Shown piece by piece: positions 42,811 through 48,814 of a stretch of DNA of 48,814 bases (position 1 is its first letter; the number at the start of each line of letters is the position of its first letter). A program made the translations under genes and the position numbers. The DNA lies in contig NZ_MWWW01000001.1 in assembly GCF_002259745.1 (NCBI RefSeq), positions 1-48,814 on the forward strand. The letters run 5' to 3'. A model generated the notes under the pieces. The model saw nothing but the letters and a program-made list of their open reading frames with translations, was not told the origin of the DNA and did no database searches. The stretch is from Bifidobacterium myosotis. GTDB lineage: Bacteria; Actinomycetota; Actinomycetes; Actinomycetales; Bifidobacteriaceae.

Positions 42811-43893
42811 GTGACGCAGACTCGAATTCGCTTCTTTGATATCGCTCGTGGCATTGCCATCCTGTGTGTGATTCTGTCCCACAGTGTGCTGATGGCTGGC
42901 ACGGTTGCACCAATGCATACCCTGTCCCACACGATTTACGCCGCATGTTTTTCGTTCCACATGCCCTTGTTCTTCATCCTGTCCGGGTATTTCATGCATC
43001 CGGAGCGGAAATTCCGGTGGGGCAAGGAGCTGCGAGAATTGGTGGGAACCTATGCGGTGACCGCGTGCCTGGTACTGGTCGGCATCGGCATTGCAGCCAA
43101 AGGTCTGCGTGTGAGTGTGCGGGAAGCGTTGAAGATCTGGGGGTCTGCTGCCATTTATGCGGCCGGTGATGTATCTCAGCGTGCTCTGTGGCCGCAAACC
43201 GCCCGCATTGGTGCTATCTGGTTCCTGCTGGCGCTATTCTGGGCGCATCTTCTGCTGCATATCTTTGCCAAACTGCCGTATACGCCGGTATGGGTGGTGG
43301 TTTCGTTTGTCATCGGCTATGCGTCCGCGCGTTGGATCTGGCTTCCGTGGGATATTCAGTCCGGTATGTGCACGTTGGCTTTCGTATATGTCGGTTACCT
43401 GATGAAGCAGCATGACATATTGTCCTGGCTGAAAAAGTATCCGGTGGTTTGGGCTGTGATGGCTGTGGTCTGGATTGCGGACATTGCGGTGTTCTCCGGA
43501 TTCAGCCTTGCCCTCAATGAGTATGGTAAAACACCAGTACTGGCCGCGGTGGGCGGCATTGCCGGAACGGTCTGTATGATTGGCGTTTCCATGCTGGTGG
43601 ACCGTATACCGCAGCCGCAGGTTGGTGGGGCGTTGGCATGGGTCGGTCAGACCTCACTCGCCTTGCTTTGCGCCCATCTCATCGAGGATGATGTGCTGCC
43701 ATGGGCGCTGTTCCTCACGAAGATTCAGACAGTAATGCCTCACATGCCCTTGTGGGTTGTGCTTTTTGCCGTTCGTCTGCCACTGGACTTCTTCCTTGCC
43801 TGGTGTCTGTCTAAGCTGCCCTATGTGAACCTCTGGTTCTACCCGATGAAGGCCAAGCAGAACGCATTGAAGAACGCTTCTCGAATCGCGTGA
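42811..43893 (+). CDS. Acyltransferase-3 family membrane protein
   Basis: A 360-residue membrane protein with ten predicted helices. It starts TQTRIRFFDIARGIAILCVILSHSVLM; the RFFDIARGIAIxxVxxxH signature and SFHMPLFFILSGYFM are typical of acyltransferase-3 enzymes such as WecH and OafA. It should O-acylate a surface sugar using a cytoplasmic acyl donor. The start is a GTG with no ribosome site, probably leaderless. It lies directly after the SGNH esterase gene in the same direction. The last 83 bases overlap the end of the convergent GT-C-like gene. Confidence 0.85.
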   Translation: MTQTRIRFFDIARGIAILCVILSHSVLMAGTVAPMHTLSHTIYAACFSFHMPLFFILSGYFMHPERKFRWGKELRELVGTYAVTACLVLVGIGIAAKGLRVSVREALKIWGSAAIYAAGDVSQRALWPQTARIGAIWFLLALFWAHLLLHIFAKLPYTPVWVVVSFVIGYASARWIWLPWDIQSGMCTLAFVYVGYLMKQHDILSWLKKYPVVWAVMAVVWIADIAVFSGFSLALNEYGKTPVLAAVGGIAGTVCMIGVSMLVDRIPQPQVGGALAWVGQTSLALLCAHLIEDDVLPWALFLTKIQTVMPHMPLWVVLFAVRLPLDFFLAWCLSKLPYVNLWFYPMKAKQNALKNASRIA

Positions 43894-45571
43894 GCAACCG
43901 AGTGATGCCGGTAAGCGACATCTGTGCTCCGTACGCGGCCATGGGAATCAGCATGAGATAGAAGGGCAGGGTGTATATGCCTTTGGCCTCCCATACCACG
44001 TAGCACAGGAATCCGCCGATGAATGCGATGGACAACAGCGACCGGGAATAGACGTCGGCTGCATCAACGAGGTTGCGGCGGTCGACGAATAAGCCGTGAA
44101 TCAACGCCAACAAGCCTACGAAGCCTAACAGATACATAGCGCTCATGCCGATGTTCTGATAGGCCAGTACCAGATCGTTGTGCGGGGTGAGCACTACGCC
44201 GGCGATTCCCGAGAAGCTATGGCTGGAATGCCCCATCTGGGAATACAGAGAGGTCATGAACGTGGGTTCGCTCCATTCCGAGGTGAGCTTGGCCGTGAAG
44301 AACTCCACTCCACTGACAGGGGACGCTGCGAATTCGGATAGACTGTCCTGGATGGTCTTTCGCGCCGCATCAAGCTGAATCTGGTAGTTGCCGTTTGAAG
44401 TAGTCCATGTGTTGACGGCATCCGGCCCCCACCACCCGGGAACGGCACCTTTGGGGTGGCCTAGTCCGATGGCGATCCATGAAAGCATGGGCATTGTCTT
44501 ATCGAATGATTGCCCTGACCAGGATTCAAGGAAGCGCACGGGCAATCCTGAAATGGTTTTGGCCAGCCAGGCCAATGGGAAAGCCGCGATGATCTGCCAG
44601 TAGCGTGAACCACTGCGCAATGCGGCAAGAATAATGGCGATGATGGCCGCCAGCAGCACAATGATGTACGTCGTCTTGAACAGCATACCCACGCCAAACA
44701 CCACGAAGGCGGTTATCAGTAATGCCGCACTGCCGGCGGTTGTGCGGGCGGACAACGATTTGCGCAACAGCAGTGCTCCGATGAGCATGAAGCCGAGACC
44801 GATGATGTTCGTATACACGAAAGCGCAGTACATCAGCAGTGGCATGCAGGTGCAGCAGAGCGCCGTGAACGCGGCATGACCGGTTTTGTCCAATCCGATG
44901 GACGTGCCGAACCGCCAAAGCACAGCGGTAATAGCGATGATCATCAATGCGTTGATGAGCTGAAAGGCGATGACGTTGCCGATGCCGAAGATGGCGAATA
45001 CCCCAATGAACCACAGCAGAGGCCCACTTTGGAAGGGATACCACGAGAAGTAGGCATATGGTGCCGGCAAGGCTGTGCAGCCTGCTGGCATGTTGCCCGG
45101 TAGGCAATAGGTTGGGTCAAACTTTTCCGGATGATGCTGAAGCACCGATGCCGCGGCATCCATGAGACTGCTTGAATCCGGATACCGATAGTCGGTCAGA
45201 GACAACGCGAAAATCCACCCGAACTGCACGATGGTGACGAATGCGAGCAAAAACAACAGTGTTCCACGTTCGGGCATACGTGCGAGCAGCGACGTAATGA
45301 CCAGCATCAATGCCATGAATATGATCAGGCCGGCGAGAAAAGCGGCCGAAGGCGCTCCCATGTTGAAATTCATCGCCTCGGTGATGGAATCCGGCCCCGG
45401 ATGCGATGTTCGAGAGATGAACGTCGGTGTGAACAGCAGCGAGAGGAGCAGCAGCAGGAATACGATCGCGCATTGTCCGGCAATCGCCAGAATCTCAAGC
45501 CATGCTGAAAGATGAGCGGACCAGTGCGATGCTTTGGTATGAACTTCATCATCAGAATGCTGATGCGTCAT
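43811..45571 (-). CDS. Multi-spanning GT-C-like membrane protein (putative glycosyltransferase)
   Basis: A 586-residue protein with about twelve hydrophobic helices. The first outer loop after helix 1 holds acidic and polar residues (TSHPGPDSITEAMN), and a later outer loop contains LTDYRYPDSSSLMDAAASVLQHHPEKFDPTYC and YAYFSWYPFQSGPLLW. This resembles GT-C enzymes and Wzy-like polymer proteins that use polyprenyl-linked sugars at the outer membrane face. A large outer domain (about residues 350–450) ends before the last helices. The family is not firmly recognised. It would fit as the user of the lipid-linked sugar made by the GtrB-like enzyme. The ATG at 45571 follows GGAGAGGG. The basic C-terminal tail (RSSMRSAWPSSGRTRGSHRAA) is read from the opposite strand of the convergent acyltransferase gene. 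Confidence 0.75.
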   Translation of the reverse strand: MTHQHSDDEVHTKASHWSAHLSAWLEILAIAGQCAIVFLLLLLSLLFTPTFISRTSHPGPDSITEAMNFNMGAPSAAFLAGLIIFMALMLVITSLLARMPERGTLLFLLAFVTIVQFGWIFALSLTDYRYPDSSSLMDAAASVLQHHPEKFDPTYCLPGNMPAGCTALPAPYAYFSWYPFQSGPLLWFIGVFAIFGIGNVIAFQLINALMIIAITAVLWRFGTSIGLDKTGHAAFTALCCTCMPLLMYCAFVYTNIIGLGFMLIGALLLRKSLSARTTAGSAALLITAFVVFGVGMLFKTTYIIVLLAAIIAIILAALRSGSRYWQIIAAFPLAWLAKTISGLPVRFLESWSGQSFDKTMPMLSWIAIGLGHPKGAVPGWWGPDAVNTWTTSNGNYQIQLDAARKTIQDSLSEFAASPVSGVEFFTAKLTSEWSEPTFMTSLYSQMGHSSHSFSGIAGVVLTPHNDLVLAYQNIGMSAMYLLGFVGLLALIHGLFVDRRNLVDAADVYSRSLLSIAFIGGFLCYVVWEAKGIYTLPFYLMLIPMAAYGAQMSLTGITRLLTRFEKRSSMRSAWPSSGRTRGSHRAA

Positions 45572-45708
45572 GAATCCCTCTCCAAGCTGATTCAGGGTCG
45601 TGCAGTTAGGCCCCACCTACCTTGCCTACATTACAGTAATGCCTGCCTTCCGCTGTGGAGAGGCAGGCATTACTAATGAACGGCGCTGGCCGATTCTACT
45701 GGTTTGAA

Positions 45709-47694
45709 TCAGCCGCGTCCGGTAATCTTGTCGAACTCGTGCCAATCCTTCCATTCCGGCACCCATGTCTTGCCATGCGCCATGGCGCCGGTTTGCGGGT
45801 CGAAGTAGTACCATGCATCGTCCTGACGCTGCAGGCCCTTGACCATGACGCCGGTCTTGCGGTCGTAGCGTACCCACTTGTTTCCGACCGAAAGGTAGAT
45901 GTCGCCGTGGAACATGGCGCCTGTCCGCATGGCGAACAGGTACCAGCCTGTCTTGTGCACGCCGTCGTTGATGTACTGCTCGCCGTAGTGCATGGCCCCG
46001 CCGTTCTGCGGATCGTAGTACACCCACTTGTCCGCGTTGGCGATGTACTGCAATCCGGTGCGCATAGCGCCAGTGCCGTAGTCGAACAAGTGCCATCCGT
46101 AATAACCGGGATCCGTGATGAACGCCTCGCCATGGACCATTTGGCCGGTATTGCGGTCGTAGTAGACGGTCTTGGTGTAGGTCTTGCCAGTCGCCGGCTT
46201 GGACGGTTTGTAGTTGCCGGTTCCATCGTCGGCCGGATCGTCTGCCGGAGTCTTGGACGGAATCGTCATGATGCCCTTGCGCATGGCTCCGGTCGCAGGG
46301 TCGAAGTAATACCAGCCGCCATAGCGGAAGTCTTCGCCCTTGACCATGTGCCCGGCGGAATCGTAGCGGACCCACTTCGCTGCTGTGGCGATGTACACGT
46401 CCTTGTCATGAGCCATCGTGCCATTGGCATCGATCCAGTACCAGGCATTGGAAGTGGGGTCGTACACTTCCTTGGAGACGGCGCGGATGCCGTCGTCGTA
46501 CCAGTACTTTTCGCCGTCTTCGGTGACCCAGCCCTTGACTCCCGGCTTGTATTGACCATAGCCGAGTTGTTCACGCAGGTTCCAGATCACATTTTTGGCG
46601 TTCGGATTGGTGACTGTGAACACACTGCCGTGACGGTTGGGAATGATGTTGCCGTTGACGTCCACCGTGGTGATGCGTTGGGGGGTGCTCCAGTTGGCGG
46701 AGAGCCTGTTCGACTGCATGACGAATACGCCAGCCGTGCCGTCGTAGTTATGAGGCGGCCAATCCTTGAGCTTGTCCACATAGTAGTAGTATGAGCCCTT
46801 GTATTTGGCCAGATATGGTCCCTCGTAGCCGGTCACCACGTCTTTGTTGACCACGGTCCATGCGCTCGGGTCCTGAACGTCTTTCAGGTTCTGGATGGAG
46901 AAGATCTGGTTGGTGACGCCCTCTTTCTTGATACTGAGGTAGTAGCGTCCGTTCTCCTTATATATGGAGGGATCCAACCAGTCGTTGGCCTTGATGGGCA
47001 GGTTGATTGGTTCAAGGTCGCCGTAGGTGAGGTTCGGCTGTTTGCCGGGGTCCACGGCAGGGTCGGCACCTGGTTCCAGGTTCTTGACCTTCACGATGTA
47101 AGGTGACATCTGGTCTTTCTGCGGGTGCCCGTGCTTGGACCCGAAGTATCCGAGTGTGGTGACCACATACACGTCGCCGTTGTCGTCGACGAAGCCGTCA
47201 GTGCCCGCGGTGTCGTATTGGCCGCCTGTGAGCTTGCTCGCGCCTGCGGGCATGACGGTGGGCGCGAGATTCGTGGCGCTGCCGCTGTTCGGGTAGCTCC
47301 AATGCACGAGATCCTTGGATGAGCCGAACATGGGCGTATACCGCCAGCCGATGCCGGCCTGCTTTTGCACGAAGCCTGAGAGCATCCAGAATGTGCCGTT
47401 GCGGTAGAACAGGCCGGGATCGTGCAGTGCATGTACGTAGCTCGGGACGCCGGCGACGGTGTCGTCGCCGTGGCCTACGGCCTGATAGGCGGTGGAGAGC
47501 TTCTGGAAGTCCTTGCCGTTGTACGACATGTATACCGTGTCGGACAGGTCCTCATCGCTGTTCCAGAACGCCGCCAGCATGATGTCCGGATATACGGTCG
47601 CTTGAGCTGTGGGGGCAAAAATCCCCATGACGAACAGCAGCACGGTTATTGCGACAGCTGGTATGGGCAGCCGCCGGTAAGCGTGTGTATGCAT
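45709..47694 (-). CDS. Secreted GH43-like beta-propeller protein with cell-wall-binding repeats
   Basis: 661 residues. The signal peptide ends near APTAQA (residue 32). Residues about 33–375 form a probable five-bladed propeller of the GH43/GH117 type: HDPGLFYRNGTFWMLSG (candidate base Asp92), WLDPSIYKENGRYYLSI (Asp241) and YEGPYLAKYKGSYYYYV (candidate acid Glu291 in EGP). It may release arabinose, xylose or galactose-type residues, but no substrate is evident. From about 386 to the end are around ten wall-binding repeats. They include the KEVYDPTSNAWYWIDANG and GHMVKGEDFRYGGWYYFDP block that is nearly the same in the two other secreted proteins here. AGAGGGG precedes the ATG. It is transcribed with the GT-C-like gene (138 bp apart), so the two may share a promoter. 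Confidence 0.82.
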   Translation of the reverse strand: MHTHAYRRLPIPAVAITVLLFVMGIFAPTAQATVYPDIMLAAFWNSDEDLSDTVYMSYNGKDFQKLSTAYQAVGHGDDTVAGVPSYVHALHDPGLFYRNGTFWMLSGFVQKQAGIGWRYTPMFGSSKDLVHWSYPNSGSATNLAPTVMPAGASKLTGGQYDTAGTDGFVDDNGDVYVVTTLGYFGSKHGHPQKDQMSPYIVKVKNLEPGADPAVDPGKQPNLTYGDLEPINLPIKANDWLDPSIYKENGRYYLSIKKEGVTNQIFSIQNLKDVQDPSAWTVVNKDVVTGYEGPYLAKYKGSYYYYVDKLKDWPPHNYDGTAGVFVMQSNRLSANWSTPQRITTVDVNGNIIPNRHGSVFTVTNPNAKNVIWNLREQLGYGQYKPGVKGWVTEDGEKYWYDDGIRAVSKEVYDPTSNAWYWIDANGTMAHDKDVYIATAAKWVRYDSAGHMVKGEDFRYGGWYYFDPATGAMRKGIMTIPSKTPADDPADDGTGNYKPSKPATGKTYTKTVYYDRNTGQMVHGEAFITDPGYYGWHLFDYGTGAMRTGLQYIANADKWVYYDPQNGGAMHYGEQYINDGVHKTGWYLFAMRTGAMFHGDIYLSVGNKWVRYDRKTGVMVKGLQRQDDAWYYFDPQTGAMAHGKTWVPEWKDWHEFDKITGRG

Positions 47695-48317
47695 AATCCC
47701 CTCTTCTGCAAATGCTTAGACGGGTAACAGCATAATACAAGCGAACGTCCGGGAAAGAGAAACAATAGGCGGAGTGCCAAAGAATAGATTGTGCTGCACT
47801 CAGAGCAGGCGGATACGCTGCAAGATGTTGTGAGCCCGCCGGAAGAAGCTCCTCCGGCGGGCTCACAACACCGCGATGTCCCGATGCAACACTTTATGCG
47901 AATAAAGTATTACTGAAAGTAGGTGCACAATTTGTGTCCACACAAACTCCACGCCTACCGAAAGAGGATAGCGTCATTTGCTGACATTGTCGAATCGGGG
48001 GGGCGAAACGCCGAAGCGGTTGAAGAGCGATGGGCAGTGAAGGCGTGTCATAAGTGTTTTCTATGGAAAGCTGTAACGAAGGCTTAACATATGCTGAGAA
48101 TTACATCAGTGTAATTACGTCGTTTGCTGTAGCTTTTGAAGCTTTTTATGCTTGGAATATCAACGATGATTGAGGATATCCACAGTTGTCCACAATTCCG
48201 TCTGAGCGGTTGATAAGTCGGTTGATAGGCAAGAGCGTGGGTAATATTGAGCTGACTACCTGCTTACTCTAGGCAGATTTAGATTTGACAATGTCTAGGG
48301 GTGAGAGGTAGAAATAA
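47695..48317. promoter_or_regulatory. Gene-free regulatory stretch rich in inverted repeats
   Basis: No gene seen in about 620 bp, which is AT-richer than the rest. It holds a perfect 17-bp hairpin (47827–47843 / 47853–47869, starting GTTGTGAGCC), ACTTTAT-gcga-ATAAAGT (47891–47908), AATTACA-tcag-TGTAATT (48099–48116), two DnaA-box-like sites (TATCCACA 48177–48184 and TTGTCCACA 48186–48194) and a 12-bp-spaced GGTTGATA pair (48208, 48220). It ends in a promoter. It looks like the control region of a gene now cut off by the insertion sequence. Confidence 0.5.
48285..48314 (+). promoter_or_regulatory. Sigma-70-like promoter at the IS border
   Basis: TTGACA (48285–48290) and TAGAAA (48309–48314) are 18 bases apart. 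The predicted start falls at about 48321, within the first bases of the ISL3-type element. It may now drive the transposase. Confidence 0.5.
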
Positions 48318-48349
48318 GGCGCTATTGCTGTTTTCGTGGGTGGTTGTTT
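48318..48349 (+). repeat. ISL3-type left terminal inverted repeat
   Basis: It begins GGCGCTATTGCTGTTTTCGT and matches 20 of 32 positions of the right end at 589–620, including TGTTT and GTGGGTG in register. It lies 119 bases before the transposase start. Confidence 0.55.
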
Positions 48350-48389
48350 GCCGGTGAGGCGTTGAACCGGTAAGAGAAGAGCGCTTTTT

Positions 48390-48434
48390 GGTTAGGATGT
48401 TCATCGACCAAGAAAAACACAACCGAAAAGCGCC
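48390..48434. repeat. Inverted repeat before the transposase start
   Basis: GCGCTTTTTGGTT pairs with AACCGAAAAGCGC with one mismatch, ending just before the start codon. In RNA it would hide the translation start, which could limit transposase made by read-through from outside. Confidence 0.6.
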
Positions 48435-48436
48435 TG

Positions 48437-48814
48437 ATGAACAGCATATTCAAACAGCTCCTCAACGTCAAAGGCATGGTCGTCGAGAACGTCTGCATCG
48501 TCGATGGTCCCATGCGCCCCGAACCCGTGCTCGAGGTGCGGGTGCGTCCGCGTGCGGGCATGCTCAGGTGCTCGAGGTGCGGGCGGAAGCGTCGTGGCTA
48601 TGACCGTGGCGGCGGCGTGCGCCGATGGCGCCATCAGGATTTCGGATGCTGGCGGGTCGAACTGGTCGCCATGATGCCCAGGGTGGACTGCCCGAAGTGC
48701 GGCGTGGTGGTCGCGTCCGTGCCGTGGGCGGAGCCGGGAAGCCGGTTCACGCGGGACTTCGAGGCGGAGTGCGCGTGGCTGATGACCGTCGCCAACCAGA
48801 AGACCGTGAGCGGG
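48437..48814 (+). mobile_element. ISL3-type transposase, 5' part (partial)
   Basis: N-terminal 126 residues of an ISL3-family transposase; the frame runs off the window. It starts MNSIFKQLLNVKGMVVENV. The zinc-binding part is visible as CSRCG (with RKRRGYDRG after it) and VDCPKCGVV, two CxxC pairs about 40 residues apart, followed by the helix–turn–helix start FTRDFEAECAWL. These parts bind the element's ends. It has the same orientation as the partial copy at 2–571. The catalytic region is outside the window. Confidence 0.85.

Overview
The window looks like chromosomal DNA of a high-GC actinobacterium, most likely a Bifidobacterium. The grounds are the uniformly GC-rich codon use, several probable leaderless starts, a set of glycoside/hexuronide (GPH-type) sugar symporters with a LacI regulator, a rsmI–metG–tatD–kup housekeeping core, and secreted proteins with tandem Trp/Tyr-rich cell-wall-binding repeats. 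The species cannot be fixed from the sequence alone.

Layout. 1–620: 3' half and right end of an ISL3-type insertion sequence, which truncates an exporter ABC gene (621–1816). 1817–2336: hairpins, a GNAT-acetyltransferase remnant and the first copy of a striking palindromic repeat. 2337–10118: ApbE flavin transferase, sugar symporter, tRNA-Ala(CGC), rsmI, a translationally coupled AbiEi-like/leucine-rich-variant pair, and metG. 10119–23408 reads as an accessory block inserted between metG and tatD. It holds two kinds of small inverted-repeat element, a second copy of the palindromic repeat, a small membrane peptide, an orphan sugar-binding lipoprotein, a large GH2 enzyme, two GPH symporters and a LacI regulator. 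The GH2 and lacI genes are each interrupted by an in-frame TAG where Trp is expected. 23409–29104: tatD, kup, a class II glutamine amidotransferase and an HD hydrolase. 29105–29840: another MITE-like element and the third palindromic repeat. 29841–36370: an FtsX-type permease coupled to an ABC protein without a Walker A motif, then a DUF4012 protein.

36536–47694 is a cell-envelope cluster. Three secreted proteins carry nearly the same cell-wall-binding repeat block but different effector domains: a GH25 lysozyme with a C-terminal L,D-transpeptidase-like domain that lacks the catalytic Cys, an SGNH esterase, and a GH43-like beta-propeller. Between them lie a GtrB-like polyprenyl-phosphate glycosyltransferase, a GT-C-like multi-spanning protein and two acyltransferase-3 membrane proteins. 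My reading is a locus that makes, decorates and trims a surface glycopolymer which also serves as the docking ligand for the repeat proteins. This is an inference and the best candidate here for an undescribed system.

47695–48317 is an AT-richer regulatory stretch ending in a sigma-70-like promoter. It runs directly into the left end and 5' half of another ISL3-type element (48318–48814). Both window edges therefore lie inside ISL3-type elements in the same orientation.
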